Source: Kutzneria buriramensis | GTDB taxonomy: Bacteria > Actinomycetota > Actinomycetes > Mycobacteriales > Pseudonocardiaceae | Assembly (NCBI RefSeq): GCF_003387475.1 | Contig: NZ_QUNO01000004.1 | Location: 124,001-188,000 of the forward strand | Direction of reading: 5' to 3' | Length of the DNA stretch: 64,000 nt | In this document: positions 39,511 to 47,164 of the stretch, piece by piece | How positions within the stretch are numbered: position 1 is the first letter of the stretch | Layout: every line of letters begins with the position of its first letter | Position numbers and translations under genes: made by a program | Notes under the pieces: model-generated | The model's database searches: none | Seen by the model: only the letters and a program-made list of their open reading frames with translations | Told to the model about the DNA's origin: nothing

Positions 39511-40065
39511 ATGAGGAACGCCGTGTTGTTCGCCGGAGTCCTGGTCGCCGCCGCAGCCGTGTCGGGGTGCTCGTCGCCGCAGGCTGCGCCTGTCACTTCG
39601 ACAACGCCGGCGCCGACTTCGAGTAGCACTGCTGCGCCTACTACGACCAGTGCTGTTGCGCCGGCGGATCCGGTGGCGGCGGCTACGGGGCAGTGTCCGT
39701 ATCTGTCGTCCGACTTTGTGGCGGATGCCAACGGGGAGAAGGTCACGAAGGTGATGATCTCCGCGGACCAGCCGCATCCGGCGTGCTTCTTCTACAGCTT
39801 CGGCAATGACAAGCAGTTGACGGTGCAGGTGTACGTGGGGTCGGCGGGGGCGGCTACGGCGTTGGTGAACAAGGCCGCGCCGATCGAGACGTCGGACAAG
39901 GCGGATCTGCCGGGCGGGTGGAGTGGGGGGTCGGAGGCCACGGCTACGGGGGCGGTGTTCGCGGTGTCCAAGGGTGGGTCTGCGGTGGTGGCGGTGACCG
40001 ATCAGAAGCAGACGATCAAGGCCAAGCAGGTGGTGAAGCAGGCGATCGCCGCCCTCGGGTTGTGA
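39511..40065 (+). CDS. DUF2020 lipoprotein
   Basis: The 184-residue product has a lipoprotein signal (MRNAVLFAGVLVAAAA then VSGC lipobox), a Thr/Pro/Ala linker, and a DUF2020-type domain (GQCPYLSSDFVADANGEKV; HPACFFYSFG). The two conserved Cys of the domain may form a disulfide outside the cell. The ATG at 39511 gives the proper signal peptide; the ATG at 39490 would add seven residues in front. Codon use is slightly less GC-strict than the neighbours (many GCG/GGG and T-ending codons). Function unknown. Confidence 0.75.
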   Translation: MRNAVLFAGVLVAAAAVSGCSSPQAAPVTSTTPAPTSSSTAAPTTTSAVAPADPVAAATGQCPYLSSDFVADANGEKVTKVMISADQPHPACFFYSFGNDKQLTVQVYVGSAGAATALVNKAAPIETSDKADLPGGWSGGSEATATGAVFAVSKGGSAVVAVTDQKQTIKAKQVVKQAIAALGL

Positions 40066-40108
40066 GGGGCGGCGATCGCCTGGGTTCTTCGTCCTCTTGT
40101 CGGTTCTG

Positions 40109-41728
40109 TTAGTGCTGGACTGCCTTTTCGGCGTGGGCGCCGGTGAGGGCGCGGACTTCCATCTCGGCGAACTTGGACTCGTCGGCGCGGTCCTTGCCGA
40201 GGACGGTGCCGAGGTAGCCGAGCAGGAAGGACAGGGGGATCGACACCAGGCCGGGGTTGCTGAGCGGGAACCAGTCGAAGTGGGCGGTGGGGAAGATCGA
40301 GGTCTTCGCGCCCGAGACGACCGGCGAGAAGATGATCAGCCCGATGGTGATCACCAGGCCGCCGTACATGCTCCAGAGGGCGCCGGTGGTGGTGAAGCGC
40401 TTCCAGAACAGCGAGTACAGGATCGTCGGCAGGTTGGCGGCGGCCGCGATGGCGAACGCGAGGGCCACCAGGAAGGCGACGTTCTGACCGTTGGTGAGGA
40501 TGCCGCCGACGATCGCCAGCAGGCCGATGACAACCGCGGCCCAGCGGGCGACCTTGACCTCGGACTTGGCGCTCTCCCGATCACCCTTCTTGATCACGTT
40601 GACGTAGATGTCGTGGGCGAACGAGGCCGACGCGGTGATGGTCAGGCCGGCGACCACCGCCAGGATGGTGGCGAAGGCGACGGCGGCGATGAGGCCGAGC
40701 AGGATCGGGCCGCCCAGCGCCTGGGCCAGCAGCGGGGCGGCGGAGTTGACCTTGCCGGGGGCGGCGTTGATCTTCTCCGGGCCGACCAGCGCACCGGCGC
40801 CGTAGCCGAGCACCAGCGTGAACAGGTAGAACACGCCGATCAGCACGATCGCCCACACCACCGAGCGCCGCGCCTCCTTGGCCGACGGCACGGTGTAGAA
40901 CCGCATCAGCACGTGCGGCAGGCCGGCAGTGCCCAGCACCAGGGCGATGCCCAGGGACAGGAAGTCCAGCCGCGAGGTGCCGGTGGCGCCGTACTGCTTG
41001 CCCGGGCCGAGCAGCGCCTCTCCGGTCTTGCCGCCGTGGTCGACGGCGTCGCCGAGCAGTGACGACAGGTTGAAGCCGTAGCGTCCGAGCACCCAGACCG
41101 TCATCACGAACGCACCGGCGATCAGCAGCACGGCCTTGATGATCTGCACCCAGGTGGTGCCGCGCATGCCGCCGACCAGCACATAGATGATCATGACGAC
41201 GCCGACCACGGAGACCACCAGCGCCTGGCCGGCCGTGCTGGTCACGCCCAGCAGCAGCGCCACCAGGCCGCCGGCGCCGTTCATCTGCGCCAGCAGGTAG
41301 AAGAACGACACGGCCAGCGTCGAGATGGCAGCCGCGGTGCGTACCGGGCCCTGCTTCATCCGGAAGCTGAGCACGTCGGCCATGGTGAACCGGCCGGTGT
41401 TGCGCAGCAGCTCGGCGACCAGCAGCAGCGCCACCAGCCAGGCCACCAGGAAGCCGATCGAGTACAGGAAGCCGTCGTAGCCGTAGATGGCGATCGCGCC
41501 GGCGATGCCCAGGAACGAGGCGGCCGACAGGTAGTCGCCGGACAGCGCGATGCCGTTCTGCGGGCCGGTGAACGCGCGGCCGGCCGCGTAGAAGTCGGTG
41601 GTGGTCTTCGTGCTCCGGCTGGCCCGGAACACGATCACGAGGGTGATCACCACGAAGACGGCGAAGATGGAGATGTTGAGCGCCGAGTTGCTGCCCTCGA
41701 CGCCGGCCGCGACCACGGAGTTCCTCAC
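40109..41728 (-). CDS. actP: Cation/acetate symporter (SSS family)
   Basis: The 539-residue sodium:solute symporter has about 13 membrane segments. It matches ActP-type acetate carriers: GIALSGDYLSAASFLGIAGA, YVLVGGMRGTTWVQIIKAVLL, LVLGTAGLPHVLMRFYTVPS, and TITASASFAHDIY. It likely takes up acetate or a similar short carboxylate with Na+. The GTG start overlaps the stop of the DUF485 gene (GTGA), its usual partner. Confidence 0.88.
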   Translation of the reverse strand: MRNSVVAAGVEGSNSALNISIFAVFVVITLVIVFRASRSTKTTTDFYAAGRAFTGPQNGIALSGDYLSAASFLGIAGAIAIYGYDGFLYSIGFLVAWLVALLLVAELLRNTGRFTMADVLSFRMKQGPVRTAAAISTLAVSFFYLLAQMNGAGGLVALLLGVTSTAGQALVVSVVGVVMIIYVLVGGMRGTTWVQIIKAVLLIAGAFVMTVWVLGRYGFNLSSLLGDAVDHGGKTGEALLGPGKQYGATGTSRLDFLSLGIALVLGTAGLPHVLMRFYTVPSAKEARRSVVWAIVLIGVFYLFTLVLGYGAGALVGPEKINAAPGKVNSAAPLLAQALGGPILLGLIAAVAFATILAVVAGLTITASASFAHDIYVNVIKKGDRESAKSEVKVARWAAVVIGLLAIVGGILTNGQNVAFLVALAFAIAAAANLPTILYSLFWKRFTTTGALWSMYGGLVITIGLIIFSPVVSGAKTSIFPTAHFDWFPLSNPGLVSIPLSFLLGYLGTVLGKDRADESKFAEMEVRALTGAHAEKAVQH

Positions 41729-42072
41729 TGGTCGTCCCCCTCGATCTCGTGCCGGATCTTGTCGGCGGCCGGGTCCACGACCCGGTTGGCGAACCGGACG
41801 TAGAGGCCGGTGATCACGAAGGTGGAGACGAACTGGAGCAGGCCGAACACCAGGCCGACGGTGATGTTGCCGAACAGCTTTGTCGACATGAAGCCATGGG
41901 CGTAGTCGGCGAGCAGGACGTACAGCAGATACCAGGCCAGGAACAGCCCGGCCATCGGGAACACGAAGCCGCGCAGGCGGCGTCGCAGCTCGGCGAAGTC
42001 AGGACTGGCCTGGACCTCGCTCCAGTCGGTCGTCGCCGGCGTCGCGGCGGCGGGGTCTTCGGTGGTGCCCAC
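41725..42072 (-). CDS. DUF485 membrane protein, symporter partner
   Basis: The 115-residue protein has two membrane helices ([20 protein letters not shown] and [22 protein letters not shown]) and the DUF485 signature [17 protein letters not shown]. It occurs upstream of ActP in many bacteria (as YjcH in E. coli), probably as a small companion subunit. GTG at 42072 follows GGGAGGT. Confidence 0.88.
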   Translation of the reverse strand: MGTTEDPAAATPATTDWSEVQASPDFAELRRRLRGFVFPMAGLFLAWYLLYVLLADYAHGFMSTKLFGNITVGLVFGLLQFVSTFVITGLYVRFANRVVDPAADKIRHEIEGDDQ

Positions 42073-42244
42073 GGCAACCTCCCGGACGGGGCATAGTTAC
42101 CCGCCGTAACCTAGGAGATGCAGGTCACATCGGCAGCACTCAATCGGGCATATGCGACCAGCGGGACCGGGGCGCCGCAGGAACGGTGTCGTTTTCGCGA
42201 CGAACGGCGCCCCGCCCAGCTCAGCGGGCGGAGCGCCGCCCGGC

Positions 42245-42766
42245 TCACTTGTCCGCGGTGTTCGACGCCTGGGTCCGGGGCGCCTCCCGTCCATTTCGGG
42301 ACGGCTCGGGCACCGGGACCGCGCCCGGCGCGTCGTCCTGCACGTCCTCCAGCCGCACCTCACGCGGCCGCCGCGAGAGCATCACGGCGACGCCCGCCGC
42401 GCCGGCCACCAGCACCGCGAGCAGCCACGGCCATCGCCTGCGCCGCTTCGGCCGCGGATCGATGGTGTCGGCCAGGTCCTCGGCGACCCTGCGCGCCTGC
42501 TTGCGGATCTGGTTCGCGTTGCGGGCGGCCTCCGCCCGCGCCTTGCCGGTGCTGCGTTTGAAGTCCTTGCGGGCCTGCTTGGCCATCCGCCGGGCGGCCT
42601 TGCGGGTCGGCTTGAACTCCTCCGCCGCGAAATCCACCAGTTCGTGTGTCCGTTCGATGCCGGCCTGGCCCGCGCGAGCGGCCCGCCGGCGGGCGGCGCG
42701 GACCGCCTTGCCGACCGCCTCGCCCGCCTTCGCGCCGGCCTCGGCCATGGTCTCGACCTCGTCCAT
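42245..42766 (-). CDS. cwsA: CwsA-like cell-wall/shape protein
   Basis: The 173-residue protein is very rich in Ala, Arg and Lys, predicted largely helical (about 1-110), with one membrane span ([19 protein letters not shown]) near residue 125 and an acidic-Pro tail. Mycobacterial CwsA (Rv0008c), which works with Wag31 and CrgA at poles and septum, has the same layout and the same position next to ppiA; sequence similarity itself is weak. ATG at 42766 follows TTGGAGCAGCTG. Confidence 0.6.
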   Translation of the reverse strand: MDEVETMAEAGAKAGEAVGKAVRAARRRAARAGQAGIERTHELVDFAAEEFKPTRKAARRMAKQARKDFKRSTGKARAEAARNANQIRKQARRVAEDLADTIDPRPKRRRRWPWLLAVLVAGAAGVAVMLSRRPREVRLEDVQDDAPGAVPVPEPSRNGREAPRTQASNTADK

Positions 42767-42857
42767 CAGCTGCTCCAAGCCTGTCGATCGGTACCGATCT
42801 GACCGATCCAGTCTGCCCCTACCGCCGGGATCCCGCCGTGGATGGCACGATGGCGTC

Positions 42858-43388
42858 GTGGCTGACAACGACATCGTCGGGGCGACCCTGCACACCACGC
42901 AGGGCGACATCCGCCTCTACCTCTTCCCCAACCACGCCCCGAAGACGGTCCGCAACTTCGTCGGGCTGGCCGAGGGCACCAAGGACTACTCCACCCAGAA
43001 CGCGCGCGGCGAGAAGACGGGCCCGTTCTACGACGGCTCCGTGTTCCACCGGGTGATCGCCGGCTTCATGCTCCAGGGCGGCGACCCGACCGGCACCGGC
43101 CGCGGCGGCCCCGGCTACCAGTTCGAGGACGAGTTCCACTCGGAGCTGGTGTTCAACAAGCCGTACCTGCTGGCCATGGCCAACGCCGGGCCCGGCACCA
43201 ACGGCTCGCAGTTCTTCATCACGGTGGGCCCGACCCCGCACCTCAACCGCCGGCACACCATCTTCGGCGAGGTGCGCGACGAGGAGTCCCGCAAGGTGGT
43301 CGACGCGATCGCCAACACGGCCACCGACCGCAGCGACCGGCCGCTGACCGACGTCGCCATCGAGAAGATCACGATCGACCGCGGCTGA
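42858..43388 (+). CDS. ppiA: Peptidyl-prolyl cis-trans isomerase (cyclophilin)
   Basis: The 176-residue cyclophilin has the active-site stretch [24 protein letters not shown] (catalytic Arg and Phe in FHRVI, Gln in MLQGG), [14 protein letters not shown] and HTIFGEV. No signal peptide, so it is cytoplasmic. It corresponds to Rv0009. GTG at 42858 is used; the rhomboid gene begins 1 bp after its stop codon, so the two are cotranscribed. Confidence 0.95.
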   Translation: MADNDIVGATLHTTQGDIRLYLFPNHAPKTVRNFVGLAEGTKDYSTQNARGEKTGPFYDGSVFHRVIAGFMLQGGDPTGTGRGGPGYQFEDEFHSELVFNKPYLLAMANAGPGTNGSQFFITVGPTPHLNRRHTIFGEVRDEESRKVVDAIANTATDRSDRPLTDVAIEKITIDRG

Positions 43389-43389
43389 C

Positions 43390-44271
43390 ATGACCGCGCC
43401 GTACGGGCAGCCGACCGACGCGCTGCCCGCCTGCTATCGGCACCCCGGCCGGCACACCGGACTGCGCTGCACCCGGTGTGACCGGCCGACCTGCCCGGAG
43501 TGCCTGCGCGACGCCGCGGTAGGGCAGCAGTGCGTGGAGTGCGTCAACGAGGGGCGGCGGGCGACCCGCCAGCCCGTCACGTGGGCCGGCGCCCGGGTGG
43601 CCAACCGGCAGCCCGTGCTGGTCTACCTGCTGATCGCCGTCAACGTGGTGATCTACGCGATCACCGCGGTGGAGGCCGGCAGCTTCGCCGGCAACACGAA
43701 CTCGCCGCTGTTCTACGACTGGGTGATGTGGCCGCAGCAGGCCGCGACGCAGGGCGAGTGGTGGCGGGTCCTCACGTCCGGGTTCCTGCACATCGGCTTC
43801 ATCCACCTCGCGGTCAACATGTTCTCGCTGTGGATGATCGGCCGGGACCTGGAGCGGGTGCTCGGCCGGATCCGGTTCGCCGCGGTGTACTTCCTGTCGC
43901 TGATCGGCGGCTCGATCGGCGTGATGCTGTTCGCCGCCCCGAACAGCGGCGCGGCCGGCGCCTCCACCGCCCTCTACGGCCTGCTCGGCTGCTACCTGGT
44001 GGCCGTCGTGCGGCTGAAGATGAACCCGCGCCCGATCCTGATCACGCTGGCGATCAACGTCTTCCTGACGTTCTCGCTCGGCCTGTCCATCCAGGGGCAC
44101 TTCGGTGGCCTGGTGGTGGGCGCGATCGCGATGGCCGCGATCGTGTACGCGCCGCAGGCCAACCGGGCGCGCTGGCAGGGCATCGCGCTGTCGGCGCTGT
44201 TCGTGGTGCTGGTGCTGATCTACGCGACCAGGGCGGCGCAGCTGGCGTCAGCCCTGGGGCCAGGGTCGTAG
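43390..44271 (+). CDS. Rhomboid intramembrane serine protease with N-terminal zinc finger
   Basis: The 293-residue protein has a B-box-like zinc finger at 15-51 (Cys15, His18, Cys27, Cys30, Cys35, Cys38, Cys48 and Cys51) followed by six membrane helices. The catalytic dyad is Ser192 in GAAGASTALYG and His237 in GHFGGLVVG. ATG follows the ppiA stop directly. Its last 24 bp overlap the convergent PH-domain gene. Substrates are unknown; such zinc-finger rhomboids are common in actinobacteria. Confidence 0.9.
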   Translation: MTAPYGQPTDALPACYRHPGRHTGLRCTRCDRPTCPECLRDAAVGQQCVECVNEGRRATRQPVTWAGARVANRQPVLVYLLIAVNVVIYAITAVEAGSFAGNTNSPLFYDWVMWPQQAATQGEWWRVLTSGFLHIGFIHLAVNMFSLWMIGRDLERVLGRIRFAAVYFLSLIGGSIGVMLFAAPNSGAAGASTALYGLLGCYLVAVVRLKMNPRPILITLAINVFLTFSLGLSIQGHFGGLVVGAIAMAAIVYAPQANRARWQGIALSALFVVLVLIYATRAAQLASALGPGS

Positions 44272-44679
44272 CGCCTGGAGCTGCTCGACGACGTCCGCCG
44301 GGTCCTCACCGAGGTCCAGCTTGCCGAACACGATCAGGCCGTCGTCGTGCAGCACCGTCAGCTCCACGGTCGAGGTGACGCGGCCCAGCCGCCGGTTGTG
44401 GGCCAGCCGGATCCGCACCTCCGGCCAGGTCCAGGACCGGCTGGAGAACAGGCCGCGCACCGTCACGCCCTCGGCGTCGGCGCGCAGCCGCGGCCGGGCC
44501 AGCGTGCCGAACAGCGAGATCGCCGCCAGCATCAGCGCCGCGATGGCCAGCAGCACCCGCCCGCCGGGGTCGGAGTTGACCACCACGAACAGCGCCGCGA
44601 TCGCGGTGAGCACCCAGCCGATGCCGACCAGCGGCGCCTGCGGGGCCCAGCGGTGCTCCGTGGTCGTGGGCTCGGTCAT
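44248..44679 (-). CDS. PH-domain membrane protein (Rv0010c-like)
   Basis: The 143-residue protein has two membrane helices at about 17-60 (VGIGWVLTAIAALFVVV; LLAIAALMLAAISLFGTL) and a small bacterial PH domain after them (RLRADAEGVTVRGLFSSRSW; ELTVLHDDGLIVFGKLDL). It corresponds in position to Rv0010c, beside crgA. ATG at 44679 follows GGAGCGTGCAC. Two DnaA-box-like sequences lie just upstream. Function unknown. Confidence 0.75.
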   Translation of the reverse strand: MTEPTTTEHRWAPQAPLVGIGWVLTAIAALFVVVNSDPGGRVLLAIAALMLAAISLFGTLARPRLRADAEGVTVRGLFSSRSWTWPEVRIRLAHNRRLGRVTSTVELTVLHDDGLIVFGKLDLGEDPADVVEQLQALRPWPQG

Positions 44680-44715
44680 GTGCACGCTCCGGCGCTTGTG
44701 CTTTATTGCGCAAAG

Positions 44716-44737
44716 TTGTCCACAGGAGTTGTCCCCA
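44716..44737 (+). promoter_or_regulatory. DnaA boxes upstream of the PH-domain gene
   Basis: TTGTCCACA (44716-44724, perfect) and TTGTCCCCA (44729-44737, one mismatch) are 13 bp apart, 36-57 bp before the minus-strand start at 44679, in the position of a promoter. Confidence 0.6.
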
Positions 44738-44808
44738 GTGGGGATGACTTACACGCATGTCGTTCGATGACCGTGCGGTGAACTGGCTGAACGGCCGGGG
44801 AACAGACA

Positions 44809-44837
44809 ACGACCCGGACGTGGCACGCCCGGGTCGT
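44809..44837 (-). terminator. Hairpin terminator after crgA
   Basis: ACGACCCGG and CCGGGTCGT form a 9-bp stem with an 11-nt loop 20 bp after the crgA stop on the minus strand; GTTGTCTGTT follows. Confidence 0.6.
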
Positions 44838-44856
44838 CGTCACGCTGAGTGAGCCG

Positions 44857-45123
44857 TCAGCGCCACTTCATCGTCATCAGCAGGCCGATGATCATCAGTG
44901 CGAAGCCGATCAGGAAGTTCCACGCGCCCAGTGACTCCATCACCGGGATCCCGTTCGGGACCAGGTAATAGGCCACCAACCAGGCCAGACCCAGCAGCAT
45001 CATGCCGAGCATGATCGTCACGTACACCGGGTGGGACGGGCCGACCGCCTTCACCTTGACCGGCGTGCGCCGATCCGTCGGCGGCGTGTAGACGGTCTTC
45101 TTGCGGACCTTCGACTTGGGCAT
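44857..45123 (-). CDS. crgA: Cell division protein CrgA
   Basis: The 88-residue protein has a basic N-terminus ([20 protein letters not shown]), then two membrane helices ([22 protein letters not shown] and [16 protein letters not shown]) joined by a short PNGIPVM loop. This is the CrgA pattern; CrgA inhibits or coordinates FtsZ-ring and septal synthesis in actinobacteria (Rv0011c). ATG at 45123 follows GAGGAAAG, so the open frame upstream is not used. Confidence 0.93.
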   Translation of the reverse strand: MPKSKVRKKTVYTPPTDRRTPVKVKAVGPSHPVYVTIMLGMMLLGLAWLVAYYLVPNGIPVMESLGAWNFLIGFALMIIGLLMTMKWR

Positions 45124-45256
45124 CTTTCCTCGCCTGACCTCGCGCGCTGAGGCATCGGTGGCTGCGCGGGGCAACCACTGCCAGGGGTAACACGTTAACG
45201 TAAACGAGGATGCCAGCGAACCACTAGTTGAGGTCAGGGGCACAGGAGGCGTTCAC

Positions 45257-46297
45257 GTGAGCTACGACCCGCCGCCGGCAGCGGGACGGCCCCCCGGCTG
45301 GCGGCCTCGGCCTGCCCCCGAACAGCCCACCGCCTTCATCCCGAAGATCGATGTGCTGGCCCAGGGCCGGCCGGGCACGAAGTTCGGCCGTCGACCGGAG
45401 GACGACGACACCGGCCGGATCGACGACTTCGCCACCGACAACTTCGGGGCCGAGGACTTCGAGGAGCCGGCCGACGACGCCCCGCCGCCCAAGGACACCG
45501 CGCGCCGGGTCGTGCGCACCTTCGGCGAGCTGTTCATCACCGCCGGCCTGGTGATCCTGCTGTTCGTGGTCTACGAGGTGTATTGGACCGACCTCATCTC
45601 CGCCGGCAAGCAGAACCAGGCCACGTCCTCGCTGAACGACAAGTGGAAGGACCAGGACACGGTCGGGACCGGGCCGCAGCGCGGCACCCACTACGACCTG
45701 ACCGAGGGCCAGGGCTTCGCCAAGATCTACGTGCCGGCGCTCGGCGCCGACTACCACTTCACGATCGTCGAAGGCACCACCGACGCCGACCTGGACATCG
45801 GCCCCGGCCACTACATCGGCAGCGCGCTGCCCGGCCAGCCCGGCGACTTCGCCGTCGCCGGCCACCGGGTCGGCAAGGGCGCGCCGTTCAACGACCTGGA
45901 CCTGGTCAGCTCCTGCGACGCGATCGTGGTGGAGACCTCGACCGACTGGTTCGTCTACCGGATGCTGCCCACCAGCGGTGAGGTCGCCGGCTGGGCCGCC
46001 GGCAAGGGCGCCCAGCCCCAGTGCAAGGGCGTCGCGCCGCTCGGCGGCCCGTACGCCGGGCTGGTCGGGCAGGAGACCGTGCTGCCGTCCGAGGGCGACG
46101 TCATCGCCCCCGTGCCGCACAAGGCCAACCTCCAGCTGCCCGCCGGCCAGCAGGTCGCGCTGATGACGCTGACCACCTGCACGCCGAAGTTCTCCGCCTC
46201 CCACCGGCTGATCCTGCACGCCGTGCTCACCAACCAGTACGCCAAGGATCCGAAGAACCCGGACAAGGCGCCGCCGGAGCTGAAGGAGACCGACTGA
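45257..46297 (+). CDS. srtE: Class E sortase
   Basis: The 346-residue protein has a Pro-rich cytoplasmic N-terminus, one membrane helix (LFITAGLVILLFVVYEVYW, about 92-110) and an extracellular sortase domain. The catalytic residues are His203 (AVAGHRVG), Cys308 (LTTCTPKF) and Arg317 (SASHRLIL). Class E sortases are the housekeeping enzymes of high-GC Gram-positives and attach LAxTG-type proteins to peptidoglycan. GTG at 45257 has CAGGAGG upstream. It begins an operon with a 51-residue membrane peptide; no substrate gene is seen nearby. Confidence 0.9.
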   Translation: MSYDPPPAAGRPPGWRPRPAPEQPTAFIPKIDVLAQGRPGTKFGRRPEDDDTGRIDDFATDNFGAEDFEEPADDAPPPKDTARRVVRTFGELFITAGLVILLFVVYEVYWTDLISAGKQNQATSSLNDKWKDQDTVGTGPQRGTHYDLTEGQGFAKIYVPALGADYHFTIVEGTTDADLDIGPGHYIGSALPGQPGDFAVAGHRVGKGAPFNDLDLVSSCDAIVVETSTDWFVYRMLPTSGEVAGWAAGKGAQPQCKGVAPLGGPYAGLVGQETVLPSEGDVIAPVPHKANLQLPAGQQVALMTLTTCTPKFSASHRLILHAVLTNQYAKDPKNPDKAPPELKETD

Positions 46298-46298
46298 C

Positions 46299-46454
46299 GT
46301 GTACGCCTGGATCTGGCGGCACCTCCCCGGCCCCACGGCGGCCAAGGTGGTCGAGGCGCTGGTGCTCGTCCTCGGTGTGGTCGCGCTGCTGATGCTCGTG
46401 GTGTTCCCGTGGGTTGAGCCGTTGCTGCCCTTCAACCAGGTGACGACGGGGTAG
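46299..46454 (+). CDS. 51-residue membrane peptide
   Basis: The short frame begins MYAWIWRHLPGPTAAK and has one membrane helix (VVEALVLVLGVVALLMLVVF) followed by PWVEPLLPFNQVTTG. It starts one base after the sortase stop codon. The well-formed helix between conserved-looking ends, tight spacing and good codon use indicate a real gene; similar peptides sit beside sortase/pabA in other actinobacteria as far as I recall. Its TAG stop codon also forms the first three bases of the pabA -10 box. Confidence 0.75.
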   Translation: MYAWIWRHLPGPTAAKVVEALVLVLGVVALLMLVVFPWVEPLLPFNQVTTG

Positions 46455-46457
46455 GTT
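46452..46457 (+). promoter_or_regulatory. -10 box of pabA leaderless promoter
   Basis: TAGGTT ends 6 nt before the pabA ATG, without a ribosome binding site. The first three bases are the stop codon of the preceding peptide gene. Confidence 0.5.
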
Positions 46458-46463
46458 CCTTCC

Positions 46464-47108
46464 ATGCGCGTCCTGGTCGTCGACAACTACGACAGCTTCG
46501 TCTACAACCTCGTGCAGTACCTGGCCCAGCTCGGGGCCGAGTGCGTGGTGCGCCGCAACGACGTCGTGCAGCTGTCCGACGTCGACGCCGCGGACGGGGT
46601 GCTCATCAGCCCCGGCCCCAGCACACCCGAGCGGGCCGGCGCCAGCATGGATGTCATCCGCTACTGCGCCGACAAGCGCGTGCCGGTGCTCGGCGTCTGC
46701 CTCGGCCACCAGGCCATCGGCGTCGTCTTCGGCGGCACCGTCGACCGCGCCCCCGAACTGCTGCACGGCAAGACCAGCCTCGTCGAACACTCCGGCGCCG
46801 GCGTGCTGGCCGGTGTGCCGTCGCCGTTCGTCGCCACCCGGTACCACTCGCTGACCGTGCTGCCGGAGACCGTGCCGGCCGAGCTGGAGGTCACCGGGCG
46901 GACCGAGACCGGCATCGTGATGGCCATGCGGCACCGCGAGCTGCCCATCGACGGCGTGCAGTTCCACCCCGAGTCGGTGCTGACCGACGGCGGCCACCGG
47001 ATGCTGGCCAACTGGATGACCGCCGCCGGCTTCCCGGTCGCCCCGGAGCGCGTCGACGAGCTCGAGGCCGGCATGCGCCGCCTGGCCGCGGCGGCCGCGG
47101 CCGTCTGA
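46464..47108 (+). CDS. pabA: Glutamine amidotransferase of aminodeoxychorismate/anthranilate synthase
   Basis: The 214-residue class I amidotransferase supplies ammonia from glutamine for 4-aminobenzoate or anthranilate synthesis. The catalytic triad is Cys79 (GVCLGHQAIG), His168 and Glu170 (QFHPES); LLISPGPSTPERAG-type text appears at 46-60 as LISPGPSTPERAG. Its position beside pknB matches Rv0013 (trpG/pabA). There is no synthase partner gene nearby, so it may serve both pathways. ATG follows TAGGTT by 6 nt. Confidence 0.92.
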   Translation: MRVLVVDNYDSFVYNLVQYLAQLGAECVVRRNDVVQLSDVDAADGVLISPGPSTPERAGASMDVIRYCADKRVPVLGVCLGHQAIGVVFGGTVDRAPELLHGKTSLVEHSGAGVLAGVPSPFVATRYHSLTVLPETVPAELEVTGRTETGIVMAMRHRELPIDGVQFHPESVLTDGGHRMLANWMTAAGFPVAPERVDELEAGMRRLAAAAAAV

Positions 47109-47119
47109 CTCCGGACAGA

Positions 47120-47158
47120 CGAAAGGGCCCGGCACCTCGCAGGTGCCGGGCCCTTTCG
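47120..47158. terminator. Bidirectional terminator between pabA and pknB
   Basis: A perfect 18-bp stem starts CGAAAGGGCCCGGCACCT with a 3-nt loop; A- and T-rich bases close the stem on both sides, so it can end both convergent transcripts. Confidence 0.88.
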
Positions 47159-47164
47159 CTTGGC

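Noticed and set aside
44809-44837. Operator site near crgA
   Set aside because: The position directly after the crgA stop codon and the stem length fit a terminator better.
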